DNA of 64,000 bases from positions 1,116,001 through 1,180,000 of the forward strand of contig NC_064227.1 of NCBI RefSeq assembly GCF_023101765.2. The letters run 5' to 3'. The position numbers were made by a program, and so were the translations under genes. This DNA comes from Spodoptera frugiperda. Its lineage: Eukaryota > Arthropoda > Insecta > Lepidoptera > Noctuidae. The notes beneath the pieces were generated by a model. That model saw only the letters and a list, made by a program, of their open reading frames with translations. It searched no databases and was not told the origin of the DNA. Shown here piece by piece: positions 10,359 through 22,117 of the stretch (position 1 is the stretch's first letter; every line of letters starts with the position of its first letter).

Positions 10359-11509
10359 ACTAAGCATAAGCAATTGGGTTTGCTCAAGACTTTAATATTA
10401 AACATTTCAATTAAAATTTTCACCAAAACTTTGACAACCACAGCCAAACAAAAGTCAGTTACGACAATCGTCCGTTACAGTTCGTCCATCAGCACAGTCT
10501 TTCGGAGAAAGAGATAGCAGCATATACACTTCTATGTGTTAGAAAGAGACAACGATATTTCCACCTGTCTCGTACACTTTTTGTGTAGTGTAATTACTAA
10601 TGATGGTGCAATATTGGAGTTTAAGTTAAACGGAATGGGTTATCTCAATTCTTAGTTAATCACGTAATATTAATTAACCGGATTTTAAAAAAAGGTGGGT
10701 TAGTGGTTTTAATCTTTTTCTGAAAACTTGTATTCCTTTTGGGGTGTTTTGCGTAGTCGAGTAGTCTGGTATAAACTTATCGTTAAAACTGTTTTTTCCA
10801 CAAAGGCTAGGCAGAAGTGTAATTATAGTGAAACCATTTGAAAAAAAAAAATGCTACGAGTTTCTCTGTAAAGTCAGCTTACTATTATGCCCTTTTTTCT
10901 TTTTTTAAGGAGGAAAGTCATCCAATAAGTCATCTAGTGACAGCATGTACCCTGGGTTTAATTCCCATTTTTGGTAATATAACATCTGTCTCAAAAATTA
11001 CAAATGAAAACTGGGTGACCAACTTGTACCTTTACCTTATTTTAAATTTTTCCCCAATCTTTTTCTATTTTATAAGAACGTAAAGTTAACTAAATGCGTG
11101 ATATAAAAAGAAATTTCTTCAAACTTTCCTGATAATTTCAATTTAAAGCTACAACATCAACTCAAGAAACCCAACACTACTCAAAGCAACACTCATTATC
11201 ACAATACCAAAATTCAAAAACCAAAAATTGTTGAACATCAGCTGTTTCACCCCTCACCTCATACTTACCTCACCCCCTCTACAGAGGGTTGAAAGAGGGT
11301 TCAAAATCGGCACCTGTCTCTAATTACACGCGATACCAATCTTTGTATCGTGGCACGTGGATACAACCTTCGGAATAGAAAAAGGAAGTATTAATACAAC
11401 CTGTTGCTTGACAAATGTTGTATTCTGGTTGTAGTTTGTGTAGAGTATTCATAAAAGTATTATTGGAAGTTTTGATTCTTAAAGTTCAAGTCTAGAAATG
11501 TATCTAGAT

Positions 11510-11700
11510 TGTCACAGTCAAAGCATTTATTTCAATGAATCCTTAATTAGGCACTTTTGAAAAGTCAAATTGAATTCTCCGTCAGTCTGTCTGTCAGTGA
11601 AGCTAGGTGCTCGTTCCAAAGTGTAGCATGCATAGTCTTAGATTAACAGAAACTAACTGTGGGCAGTCTACGGCGGAATTAAAACCAAGTAAGTGATCTT
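11510..11700 (+). repeat. Family H repeat
   Basis: TCAAAGCATTTATTTCAATG, AGGCACTTTTGAAAAGTCAA, GTCAGTCTGTCTGTCAGTGA and GCTCGTTCCAAAGTGTAG match copies at 16640 and 43075. Confidence 0.65.
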
Positions 11701-11774
11701 ATTGTTAGTGAAGTAATTTCCGCAAAGTAACGCCTGATTCTATTCTCTATATGTAGTTCTAAACTCATTATGTA

Positions 11775-11960
11775 TTGCCACGCCTTTTATCTCCTAAGGA
11801 GTATGCAGAGGTGCACATTACGGCATGTAATGCCACTGTACAATTTACACCCACTTCTCACTATTTGTGTTATAAGTCCTATGTAATAGTGGGTGAGCCT
11901 ATTGTCATGTCCCACAATTCCAGACTGACTGACTGACAATTACTGAGAAATTTTTGTAAT
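11775..11960 (-). mobile_element. Family D repeat, reverse
   Basis: CACGCCTTTTATCTCCTAAG, GCAGAGGTGCACATTACGGC, ACACCCACTTCTCACTATTT, GTGTTATAAGTCCTATGTAA and TGGGTGAGCCTATTGTCATG match 57477-57657 directly and 37512-37768 in the opposite direction. Confidence 0.75.
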
Positions 11961-12069
11961 CAGAATAATGTCAAGCAGTACTTTGCCCGACGCGGGAATC
12001 GTACACGAGACCTATCGCCCGGCAGTCGTGTTTGCATCTAATCGACCTATGAAGCAGTTCTAGATTTGA

Positions 12070-12178
12070 TCTCTATCATCATATCAGTTACAAGACGTCC
12101 ACTGCTGAATATGGGCCTCCTCCAATGACCTGCATCCTCTCTCCGCGTTATATGCCTGGCCACGATCTCTATCAATAG
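12070..12178 (+). repeat. LINE-type tail fragment (GACGTCCACTGCTGAA)
   Basis: ATATCAGTTACAAGACGTCC, ACTGCTGAATATGGGCCTCC and CCAATGACCTGCAT form a block repeated, decayed, at 54645 and 34445. Such blocks are common at the ends of lepidopteran LINEs, which is general knowledge rather than something proved here. Confidence 0.55.
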
Positions 12179-12635
12179 GTAATAAAAAAGGGATTTTTTA
12201 TAAACAATGAATTTTCTTTCGAAATTAAAATTCGTTGAATTTAATTATGGGATTGTAACACCAATACAATACAATTTTCATACTGAAAAGTAGTTTTAAA
12301 GTGGTTCAATATTTTCCCTTACTTTCGACGAGAAAGTAGCGCGCGCGTTGAAGTCTAATGCAAGGAAACTTTTACTACCCAAGTACACACAATTATTAGA
12401 CGTCATAATTTTCAAACTGGACTTTGTTTTATTGATTTTTTCTAATACATCTTGTTAATTTAATACTTTACAGTTGCACTGTTCGAAATTCGGTGGTTCG
12501 ACTTCCTAATTGGACGAAAATTTGTTTTTTTTTATGTTTTGATGTGTTTTTGAATAACTAAGATTCCAATGTGATAGGTTTAAATTCAGTTGATGGTGTC
12601 TATAAGTTCTGACCGTAATAAAATAGCTAGGGGCT

Positions 12636-12800
12636 CCACCACAGATGTAGCCCAGTAGAGCTGATGCTCGGTCGGCACTGCGGACCACCTAGTCGGTCAC
12701 CGGGGCTTCGGTTTAAAGAACAGGAGCAGGAACGGGGTGGTTTTAGTCAGTAAGAGTCTGACTCTCCCTCTCCCTTCACCCAAGGTGGGAGAAGACATTG
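12636..12800 (+). mobile_element. Family B SINE, diverged, without A-tail
   Basis: CCACCACAGATGTAGCCCAG, GCTGATGCTCGGTCGGCACT, AGGAGCAGGAACGGGGTGGT and AGTCAGTAAGAGTCTGACTC align with full-length copies. It breaks off after GGGAGAAGACATTG. Confidence 0.8.
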
Positions 12801-13278
12801 TACTGTACGATGTTCCCCCAGCGAAAGAAAAATATTATGAACGTAATAAACGAAATTTTCTAAAAGCTTCAAAACTATATTGTAAATTTTCAGGGATTTT
12901 TCAAACTATAATTTGTTATTGATAATTAAAAAAACTTCAAATTAATTCAAAGACAGTAAGATTACAATAAACACCATTTATTTACCTACCATAACTAACA
13001 AAAACACTATTATTTTATACCGTAACTTAGTTTAAACTTAATTAAAACAATTATAACTTTAATGTTAGAAGGCTAATGGCACGCTTGAAATAACTTGGAA
13101 CGGCTCTTTTTGTGATGAATTAAATTTTTCATGAAAAACTTCATTAAAACTGGACGTTGACCATAAAGCACAAATTAATTAATGAGTTTAGTACGACCTT
13201 ACATAATTATTATCACGCTTATTTTCCAGAAGGTACTAGCAGAAGTTACAACGGACTGTTTGACCCGTTAGTCGAGTA
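12801..13278. other. AT-rich stretch, nothing recognised
   Basis: Low-complexity AT-rich sequence without repeats shared in this window and without exon-like composition. Confidence 0.5.
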
Positions 13279-13478
13279 GTTGCGTTGTGTTTCGTTGTGT
13301 GAGTAAGGTTACCGGAGGCCCAACTACCCCCTTCCCAATCTTCCTAAACCCCGATTCCCCAACAACCCTTAAATTCCTAACCCCCAAAAGGCCGGACACG
13401 CACTTGTGTATCGGGTGTCCATGGGCGGCAGTGATTGCTTACCATCAGGTGATTCGTTTGCCCGTTTACCGGCTTATA
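13279..13478 (-). mobile_element. Family A repeat, 5' two-thirds, reverse
   Basis: TTGCGTTGTGTTTCGTTGTG, AAGGTTACCGGAGGCCCAAC, GATTCCCCAACAACCCTTAA, AAAAGGCCGGACACGCACTT and TTACCATCAGGTGATTCG are in order. The CGAAGCATG end is missing. Confidence 0.8.
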
Positions 13479-14440
13479 CCATGAAAAAACTTACTAGAGC
13501 AAAAGGTCTCGGGTTGGCTGCTGTTAAAATCATCGTCAACAGCGATGAATAAGGGATTTTGTGTGGGATTCTCGGGTTAATAATTAATTTATTATTGGGG
13601 CTAGTAGAAAATATCTCACTAATGTCAATGAGTCTAAAATTGTGCCAAGTGTATGGCAATAGGCTAACTTTCTATGGCATGATACTCTTAACATAAGTTA
13701 TGAATAGTATAATATGAGTAACTCTGCTCACCTTCAAGGAAGACTCGCGTACTAACAAAAATCCAACACAATTTATAGTCAAGTTGTTACAGAAATAGTT
13801 AAAGAGCATAAATTATTCGAGCAGACAGACAGACAGAAATAAAGAAAAAACGAACCAACAACTAAAATTAGCAACGCGAATAATAAATTAAGTTAAAGTT
13901 GCATTTGCTTAACTATCTTGTTAGTTAGTTTAGTGGTGGTTTAGCACTACTGTAAAGCAGGTTTTAAATTCGAACCTCTGGTCTGACAAAGCAAATTTTC
14001 CTTTTATAGAGGATTTTGGCCTTTAATGTACTAGTAATAGGGCTTGTAGTATAATTCTTAGGACATCGACATCTTAACCAATATCAATGAAAGTCTTTTC
14101 ATCCATTACTAATACCTAGTACCAACAACATTCAACCAACACAAATTCTAAATTAAACTTTACACCTTTACCAATAAGGTAGATTATCCATCACGACCTG
14201 TCCAGTTACCTATTTATCAATCAATTTAAATCAAGTAGCTACACGATAAAAGCCTTCTTCAACGTATTCAGTACTCACACAGGAAAACATTCGTGAGGAT
14301 AAATACACACACGAACATCCTTAAAACATAGACTATTATATTAGTAATGGCTGATGACAAAGCTACGAAAATCCACAGTAATAGCAGTTTTCCGTCCTCC
14401 AAATAATATACCAACGTTTTACATAAGGACGGCTTACATA
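13479..14440. other. Region upstream of the 14.5-kb promoter
   Basis: It contains a tRNA-like remnant near 13930-13990 (GGTTTTAAATTCGAACCTCT). Otherwise it is AT-rich and unique. It may hold promoter-proximal control DNA. Confidence 0.4.
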
Positions 14441-14560
14441 AGGCTGTATTAACATATGTGTGCGTGCGCAGACTAGTCGCGAGTCGCTGCGCCGGAGTCG
14501 CTTATGTTCCACTCAATCGCATTTGAGTCGTGGCCGCCGCCGTGAACGGACGTGCGGACG
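14440..14560 (+). promoter_or_regulatory. Candidate Inr/DPE core promoter in a GC-rich islet
   Basis: A GC-rich block stands out in AT-rich DNA. It holds a TGCGTGCGCA (NRF1/EWG-like) motif at about 14460-14470. A CATTT initiator-like site puts the A at 14521, and GGACGTG, a perfect match to the arthropod downstream promoter element RGWCGTG, starts at 14548, which is exactly +28. No TATA box is seen at -30. The site lies about 230 bp upstream of a strong splice donor. The Inr lacks the first T of TCAKTY. The spacing is seen directly; promoter activity is inferred. Confidence 0.5.
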
Positions 14561-14754
14561 CTTACAGCGTAAAGAACAGTGCTTGTGAGTGCCTGTGGAA
14601 CACGAGTGTTAGAAAGTTTGGTTTTAAACAAGATAGTTTTTTGTACGCAAATAAATTTTTAATTTAAATTTTTCTATTTTCCTTTTTCTTTTGTCTAATC
14701 TGGAAAAAGCTGGTTTCGTTACGTGAATCTGGTTCGACTGTTTTTCCAATGCAG
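14521..14754 (+). other. Putative non-coding first exon (5' UTR) of the large gene
   Basis: This segment runs from the predicted start site to a strong donor, CAG|GTACGT, at 14754/14755. The first half is GC-rich and the second half pyrimidine-rich. It has no ATG until the last six bases (ATGCAG), so it looks like an untranslated leader. If spliced to the acceptor at 47232/47233, that ATG gives only a five-codon frame (M-Q-I-Q-K-stop). The neighbouring 32 kb show no other equally good plus-strand exon, so joining to the 47-kb exon is my inference. RNA evidence would settle it. Confidence 0.4.
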
Positions 14755-15865
14755 GTACGTTTTTTTTTATTGTTACTGAATTCCGTTCGGTTTTTTACTT
14801 GTTATGAAAGGTTTTTTTTAGTGCTTCTACTAGAATATGTCAATAATATCCAGCGTTTTTGTGTGTATAGCTAAATATCAGGTTATATGACCAATGACGC
14901 TTTGTAACTCTACTTCTTGTACGCCATGAAACGTATGAAATTGTTCAGTTGAAAACCTTTAAATTATGAAAAACTGAAACGTTTTATGTAAAATTTAATG
15001 CAAGATATGATTTCAGCGTTAGTCTTAAGCCTTATGAACCTCATTTTACAGCTGAAAACTTACTTGAATTAAAGTAAATTGTGTTTTAAATATCTGAGTT
15101 ATAAGATTCTTATAAGTCACAAAGATACGTCTGATTCATCGCCGAAACTCAAGGTTTTTGATCTTGAAAGTCATTATATTCAAGCTTCAGTTTCTTTCGT
15201 TTGAGGAGTAAGCAGAATTGTTACAGTTAAGATATGAAACTTACGCTATTTACAATGTGTGAAAACATTTCATATTGAAAGGAAATTTTGGAAAAGAAAA
15301 CTCTTCTTATAAGAATGAAAGGAAAACATTCCGGCAGAGTTGAGAACCTCCTCCCTTTTTGGGGAAGTCGGTTAAAAATAAAATAGTTGACAATTTTACT
15401 GAACTTGACGTACTTAAAACCCATGCTTATTAGTATTACACATTGATAAAGCAATGAATATATTAGACATAAACCAGTAATTTATTTTGGGTGTAAGCTG
15501 AGCAACAAAAAGGTTTTGAATGAAGAATTTACTTAAAGAGGTTTACAAGTACTACAACTTACCTTTACAAAATTATAATGGTTTTTAAAAAGGTAAAATG
15601 GTCTTTGGCAGATATGTACAGGAGGTTACAATTTTCGGGAAAATATTTCGAACTTTAGAGCCCTTTGTAAGTTGTAATGTTATTGCTAATCTAAGCAACG
15701 AATGCAATTTAAGAATCTAAAGTCATCGTGAGAAATCCCTGTTACTAAAAATACTTTAAGCCTGAAAGTGACAATCCGAATTGAGCTTATGGTGGATCAA
15801 TGGTCATTCCTTCACCTTGCTTCAGCCCCTACATTGCATGGAACAAGTTATAACTTGAAGACTTT
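14755..15865 (+). other. Start of the proposed 32-kb first intron
   Basis: It follows the GTACGT donor. AT-rich, no repeat shared in this window and no exon. The frame at 15227-15454 is chance. Confidence 0.4.
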
Positions 15866-15983
15866 CTGCTGTACTCAGAGTCATTTAATGATTACTTAAA
15901 CTATTCCTTAGTAACGATTTTGGATGGAAAACAGTTGCTAAGGACTGGGTTAAGTAGCCATTAAATGAGTCTGAGTACGGCAG
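15866..15983. mobile_element. Family J foldback element, copy 1
   Basis: Two ~55-bp arms are nearly exact inverted repeats around a GGATGG centre. The left arm starts CTGCTGTACTCAGAGTCATT and the right arm, read in reverse, starts CTGCCGTACTCAGACTCATT. A related copy in the opposite direction lies at 62041-62155. There is no coding capacity, so it is a hairpin MITE. Confidence 0.8.
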
Positions 15984-16639
15984 ATTATCTTTTGTTTCTT
16001 TTCCTTTTTCTAATTTGAATGACTTTAAATCTTCCTCGTGACTGAATTTACCAGTACTTTTCAAAGAATCATTATTCATTGATCTACCTTTTGCAACCTT
16101 ATGGCGACATATTTAATCAAAAGCGACATTTTTGCTAAATATTTTAGTTTTTCTAGTGTCTTACCAATCTGCAACGTCTGCCGGACATTTCAATCACGAT
16201 CGCCGTGCAAAATTAAATAGTAACGGAAAAGTAATAAGATTGAATTTAGATCCGAAGATAATCATACAAATGACAATATTTAATTTATCAATCTTTTTAA
16301 AATACATTTCTGTCTTAGGTAACGTTAGTGCAATGGTTTACGTAAACTTCATAACACTTTTTTACCCGACGGCGAACGTTTTGTTGCACAAAATGTTTGT
16401 TGCTTTGTTGCAGAATGTTCTAGAAAAAAATATGAGTTTTCCATCATTTAAAATACCTAATAAGGTACAGAGTCTTACTTTAAGTTATTGATGAGTTGGA
16501 CGTATAATCTCAAGTTTAAATTCTGATTCTATCTAAGGTTCGAATTCAATGAGAAATTGCAATTGAATACTAAATAGAAGTTTGGTTGTATGGATGGCAG
16601 ACTAAAAATGGTACACTTCCAAAGTTAAAGTTTAAGTCA

Positions 16640-16870
16640 AAATCGTTTTTTTAAATTAGACTAGGAAGGCACTTTTGAACGTCAAAACTAATATTAAAAT
16701 TGTCTGACTGTTGGTCAGTCCTCTAGGGAAGGTATTTGCCCGTTCTAAAGTGATTTCTATGGAGAAGAACGAGCAAGAAACTCCATAGGTTTACTCCTTT
16801 TCAAACAGGTTCTCAATACAAATTCAATTAAAATACCTTTCTTCAGTTCTGACATCTTGATTCTCAGATC
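16640..16870 (+). repeat. Family H repeat
   Basis: TTAGACTAGGAAGGCACTTT, TGTTGGTCAGTCCTCTAGGG, CGTTCTAAAGTGATTTCTAT and GGAGAAGAACGAGCAAGAAA match 43075-43285 closely. Confidence 0.7.
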
Positions 16871-17384
16871 GAGCAAGATGTCTCTCTCTTGTATTTCAAG
16901 TTCGTTGAGATTGGTCTAGGGTCTTTTACATTAAAACTACAAAACCGAATAGGCATAGATGAGATCCTTTACAATATAGGCTCTTTGATATAAGCAAAAT
17001 TTTGTACCCAACTTGTATACATCAATACACACTTTTTACATATTTCCCATCATCCAAAACGCACAAAAATTGACTGACCACCAAACTAATGGTAATCTTA
17101 CATAAGTAAGCAAGTGAAAACATGTTTATATTCTTATATTTCAAGTGTGGGAGCCATTGTCACAGGTTCTAGGTTAAGCCTCTTTGTTTCAAGTTACGTG
17201 TCGTTCCCATAGCTTACTGGTATGCTGGCTACTCATAATTGTTTGTTAAAAGCAAAAACGTTCTTTTAAACTTACGGAAATTTGATAATTTTTAACAATT
17301 TCTGCGTAATTTGAACATAAAGGTTTAAGGACATTGTGTTGCTTTTAATAGTCGAAAATGGATTTGAATTAAGTGGGTGAAATA

Positions 17385-17565
17385 TATCAATGAAGAGCAA
17401 AATTAAAAGTATCCTTTACTGACGAGCATGCATGAAAAGTTGACTGTTGATGATGACTGTATGTGACCAATTTCAAAAAAGCGTGTTTTGGTATGTAAGA
17501 AACCCAGCAATTGTCGGTCCTCAGTCTCTGCCTACATGGGAGACTAGACATAATATACATGTCTG
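17385..17565 (+). repeat. LINE 3'-end fragment (RT C-terminus type), decayed
   Basis: AAAATTAAAAGTATCCTTTA, GACGAGCATGCATGAAAAG, GACTGTTGATGATGAC and TCTCTGCCTACATGGGAGA parallel 30605-30830, where the frame is better kept. The open frame at 17447-17755 begins in it and is not a gene. Confidence 0.55.
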
Positions 17566-19159
17566 TCTATACATATGTATGGTTGAAAAGCTAACCGGTT
17601 GTTCTAAAATATATGTTAATATAGATTTTCTTAAACAAAAGCCTCCATGTTTAGTTCCTACAGTTACTAAAGAAGTATCAGAAGTACTAAAGACTTTACA
17701 AATTCAAGAGCTATCCAAGAAAGAATTTGCAACAACCTGGAATTTATGTACATAAAAATATGGCAAAAAGCAGTAGAAAGCTTTGAAATACATCTTTACA
17801 CTTACATAGAAGAATACTGACATTTGACTTGGCTAAAAAATTTTAAGTGCGCACTCGATTTAGAAAAGAAATGTTCATATAAAAGATATTTACTTTTTCC
17901 AAGTTTTTAGTGATACAATTGTAGATAGTATAATTTAAGGTTTTTATTTGTCTTGTGCTATTTTGAGAAAAGTAATTAAGTGCTAAGGCTTTACTTTGCA
18001 GAGTAAAGATTTTTTGTTCAGTTTTTTTAATTATCCGTAGAAGCTGATGTTTAGCAGTGAACGCCTTGTGACTGACAATAATATGACAATATTTTGACAA
18101 TGACAAATAAACTAAGCATACACCACAAGTATATTTTAAAAACTTAGTTATTGTTCTTCGAAAGTAATGAACAAGAAACACATATATAAGTTGTTAAACT
18201 GACATGGTCACTAGAACTATCATTAGAATTTAAAACGGGATATTTACCATCTAATGAAAGAAACACATATAACATATACTACTACTATTTCCTTACACAC
18301 ATAATGTATGCATTTCTAGACACAACTAGCAAAATTGATATTTTGTATATACATACAATATAATATACATAAACATATATAGATAATAATCTATCATTTC
18401 TTCGATTGAGTACCGAGTGACAGTAGCACCTTTCGACAAGTTTTTTTTTTCAACTAAAAGTTGTAAAAAAAGACGGCAAAAAGTACAATGGACGGTAGCA
18501 CTTTCTAAAATGATCGGTGACCGGCGCCTGCGCCGACGGCAAGCAGATATTGGTAACTAGTTGTTTACATTCATTGGATCGTTTTATACTTGAGTTATTG
18601 ATATATTCTGCGATAAGGTTTAATTTGTTGAAGTAATCTAAATCTTAATTGTAATGATTTTTAGTTTATAAGTTTTCGAATTATAAAGTTCAGTATTCGG
18701 GGAAAATCTTTTTTAATGTTGGTTTCATTTGTAAGTAATGATTTTGAAAACGGGAGAATTTTCTAATACTCTGCCTAAATACAAAATGGAACTCAGGCAA
18801 GATAGTGGTCAAATGTAAAAAGAAACGACCAATCATATATAAAAAAAATATATATCAAAACTGTATAAATTCAATACCCATAAAAGTTATCACTTAACTA
18901 ACGAAGCAATCCATGTAATCCTTGTCATTTTACAAATGCCCTACCTAAGCATACCGATATATTTAAAAATGTTGCTTCAACTCATTTTCTTAATAAAAAA
19001 AAACAAATTAATTCAATTTGATCTAATTACCAAAGCTTATTGACAAAAACCTTCTTGGTGTGTTTAATTTTTTTATACAAGTTACCTAATTAATTATTTA
19101 ATTGTTATTTAAAGCCCATTACTTCAAGGATGAGTCTTCTATATTAATTAATTATTAAT
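17566..19159. other. AT-rich intron stretch
   Basis: No repeat family recurs here; it is tract-rich (poly-T, TATA-type runs). The only notable element is the GC islet at 18500-18545. The 112-codon reverse frame at 17843-18181 is Lys/Ile/Asn-rich chance sequence. Confidence 0.5.
18500..18545. promoter_or_regulatory. GC islet GGTGACCGGCGCCTGCGCCG
   Basis: An isolated GC-rich patch in AT-rich DNA has GGCGCCTGCGCC at 18523-18534 and GGTGACCGGCG just before it. GGTGACCGGCG also occurs in the islet near 20304. Confidence 0.3.
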
Positions 19160-19222
19160 TGTCACGCCTTTAATTCCCGAAGGGGTAAGCAGAGGTGCAC
19201 ATTATGGCACATGCTTATATCT
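19160..19222 (-). mobile_element. Family D repeat fragment, reverse
   Basis: TCACGCCTTTAATTCCCGAA and GGGGTAAGCAGAGGTGCACA correspond to the 3' end of family D in reverse. Confidence 0.65.
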
Positions 19223-19588
19223 CCTCCTTTAGAAATTAATAGTAGTAAGGAGATGTTATGTGTTATCTGAAATTGAGTCAGCCATTTATAATATAGTCGC
19301 ATTACATGAAATTCAAATATAACTCAAAATAAAAGTCAGGCCAGATAACCCGCTTGAGACAACGCATGAGTGAGGTTAATAAAGGCCCAATCCTCCTTCT
19401 AAAGCCAGCATCGCTTATTAGCTTACCATCAGCTGATCCTCTAGCTTACCATCAGCTGATCCGTCTGTTAGTTAACCGCATAGCTATATAAAAATATACT
19501 CATTGAGTTGATACGTCACCCATACCGAATAGTTCAGCATCACCACCCATGCGTTGCCGAACAAACCTGAACTTGACTTCCACTGTTG

Positions 19589-19849
19589 CTACCCATCCTG
19601 TCTGAAATAAACAGCTGTTTTAGCAGTTATTGTTACTGGTAGTTTAGCTGCTGATGCTGAACCATTGCCAGGAAGGCAATTGATGCTGAGAAGACCGACG
19701 ACGTAACCTCCTAATATCATCAATGCAACCACGACCACTCTGCCAAGAGTGTACGATTGAGAAGAAGAAGCTGCTGATGCTAAAGATGTGATAGAAGCGT
19801 GAAGATAATGTGCCTTGAAGATATCTTTACTGGTATGATGACAGAACAT
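19589..19849 (-). CDS. Unassigned 86-codon open frame with a hydrophobic segment
   Basis: The frame reads MFCHHTSKDIFKAHYLHASI, then a Ser/Ala-rich stretch, a clear ~20-residue hydrophobic run (VVVVALMILGGYVVGLLSI, about residues 38-56), then …CLPGNGSASAAKLPVTITAK… and a TAG. Composition is more protein-like than the AT-rich chance frames nearby, and it is compatible with a small membrane or type II secreted protein. No promoter, splice context or known family is evident. It may be a fragment of a transposable-element protein. Confidence 0.2.
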   Translation of the reverse strand: MFCHHTSKDIFKAHYLHASITSLASAASSSQSYTLGRVVVVALMILGGYVVGLLSINCLPGNGSASAAKLPVTITAKTAVYFRQDG

Positions 19850-20284
19850 TTTAGTTTAAGTATTTTATTTATCAAAAGGTTAGACAAGGATAGATGTATA
19901 TATTGCTGTCTCCCAATCATCTTACTAATATTATAAATGCAAAAGTTATAAAACGGCTGCAGATGCAGAAATCTGATGATATAGAAATGATGAATAACAC
20001 ATATGATTCCTACTTCTTATCGGTTATATATTTTATAATATTAATACTCATTTAATGTGATCTGGAGCCCTAGCTCATCAGTTGTAGCAATGAACATGTT
20101 ATGACCTTTCTATATAGTCCACAATTAGACCAAGACATCTACATTTAGACCCCAATCTATATCAAGGGGCACATATAAATTAAATAAATAAAAATTAAAT
20201 AAACAGTTTGTGTGGGAATGTCACTACATGACTGCATTAAAAACATGTAAATGTAAAATTTTCCACGTAAAAGTGATGATAGTC

Positions 20285-20370
20285 ACATTCCGCCACATTC
20301 AGCGGTGACCGGCGATTCGGTGCGCGCACACCCTACTTCGGGTTGCGCCAGGAACGTTACGTCATCAATA
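20285..20370. promoter_or_regulatory. GC islet GGTGACCGGCGATTCGGTGC
   Basis: The unique GC-rich sequence carries GCGGTGACCGGCG, GGTGCGCGCACACC and GTTACGTCATCAA (CRE-like). It shares GGTGACCGGCG with 18519. Its function is not known. Confidence 0.3.
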
Positions 20371-21064
20371 TGTTAATAACTCTGCTTTGAATGGAATGTT
20401 TTATGGGTGTAATGGAGTTATAGAGAGAGAAGACAATGTTTCTGGATATATTGAGTTAATAAAGTTGGATGAAAATGAAGAGGATGGTCAAAGAGAAGGT
20501 GGGAAGATTGTGTGACGAATGATAGGAAAGAAAAAGGAAGAAATGATAGGAGGAAATATTTCTAGCTGGGCATCTTCCGTCTTCGATCACATCGTCACTT
20601 ACCATCAGGTGAGATCGCGGTCAAATACCTAGTCTAGTTTTAGATAAAGAAAAAAAGAAAAGGAGAAATGAAAAGTTGCTATATGATATTTTTCTTAATA
20701 TGCAAAACACGCAGAAATTGATTGACCAGACATGAAATCCTTACACAACCAAATAACAAATAGCATCACCAACCAAACGCTTACAAAACACAAAAATACA
20801 AATCAAAAAGAACCAACCGAATCACTTAAACCCAACAAATACCGTTCTCAACAAACAGTACAATAACCGAATCAGTATCTAAAAAAAAAACTGTCCCACA
20901 TGAACTCATTCATGCAAGGCTGATGACATCATCAGTGCTGATGACGCGAGTCTCGTTGACTGCACACCAGTGGTCCTGGCTCGAGCTGGTGACGCTCCGG
21001 TGGTACTCAGTCAATGTATCGCGTTTTTACTGAACCGATTAAAGAGATTGTTGACTTGTAAGTC

Positions 21065-21220
21065 ATGTGTAAGTTAATCGTTGTTTGTTGTGGTGATTGC
21101 GGTGTGGGTGGTGGGGTTGAGGTGGGTGGTGATGGGGATGGTGTAGTGGTAGGAGTAGATAGAAGTGAGGATGATGGATATGGGAGTAATGATGGTGATA
21201 ATGATAATGATAAATCTATC
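21065..21220 (+). repeat. Purine-rich simple-sequence tract
   Basis: The plus strand is strongly G/T/A-rich with very little C (GGTGTGGGTGGTGGGGTTGA, then GATGATGG and GATAATGATAATGATAA runs). Both strands are open here (112 and 125 codons), but the products are low-complexity (VGGGVEVGGDGDG) and are not called as genes. Confidence 0.7.
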
Positions 21221-21592
21221 ACACTTAAACATACTTCATCCAATGTAATGAAAAGAAGAGATGATAATAACACGTCACCGATGAAGTTTCTCTTTTTAAT
21301 TATTGGGGATTCCCTAGAAATTCGACAAGGAAATAAGCTACCAAAAACAGCACTACAAAAGCCAGCTTTGAACCCAGTTAACACTTCTAATCCACGAAGC
21401 TAACGATACTAATCTCAAACACGTAACAACCGCGTGATACCTAACACCATAAAAAAGCTGAAGCACCAAAAAAACTTCGGTTAAACACAAAAGATCACTG
21501 AAAATAAGCATCTCTTCACGTCCAAGTGGTCCGTTGACTTTTACTACCGTTGTGAGCCAGCACAGCAGACCGCTACCTGCGAGACCCTGAGG

Positions 21593-21677
21593 TGCAGCCA
21601 CTGAGCGAAACAAGCCGTCCCGTATGTGCTTCGCGGAGCATGCCCCACGTGGATCCATTGGACCAAAGATGGCGAGC
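21593..21677 (+). repeat. 85-bp cassette, copy 1 of 3
   Basis: CACTGAGCGAAACAAGCCGT, CCCGTATGTG, GAGCATGCCCCACGTGGATC and CATTGGACCAAAGATGGCG recur with changes at about 22118 and 22659. The core has a CCACGTGG palindrome and an AAGATGGCG (PHO/YY1-like) word. The overlapping antisense frame (21353-21679) has no recognisable motif. Confidence 0.7.
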
Positions 21678-22117
21678 ATTGAGGAACTCCTGAAGTCATT
21701 TGAATAGATTTTTATTAGCCTTTGTCTTTTGGTTTAAAGTTGGGAAAAAGTATCTCATGGTAGATAGTTTTTTTTTGTGGGGGGAAGGTTTAAATGGAAT
21801 TTTGGTTTTACCAAATAATTTGACCCATGAATCCACATCCACACATACTCTGAGAATACTAGATCTGTTTCAGTTGCCACACAATTGCCAATCTCTTTAG
21901 TTACTGGTGTAATTGCAGTAAAATTGTTCAAATGGATCCATAACGTTCATACCACATAGAACTGTTCCATTCCACCATCAGAAAAGACCATGAGACCACT
22001 TTCCTTATATTGGAAAGGAAAAAAGACTGTCACAGAAATAAATAACAACTTACTCAGAATCAGTTATTTCGATACACAATACAGTTTTTACCAGAAATAG
22101 GCACACAAAACAGTATG

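Noticed and set aside
16132..16491. 119-codon open frame
   Set aside because: Ile/Leu/Phe/Asn-rich composition follows the AT-rich background; no motif, no splice or promoter context.
17447..17755. 102-codon open frame as a gene
   Set aside because: It starts in a decayed LINE end also found at 30605 and 40220; the rest shows no motif.
21007..21403. Overlapping open frames on both strands (125 and 112 codons)
   Set aside because: Explained by a low-complexity purine-rich tract that avoids stops on both strands.
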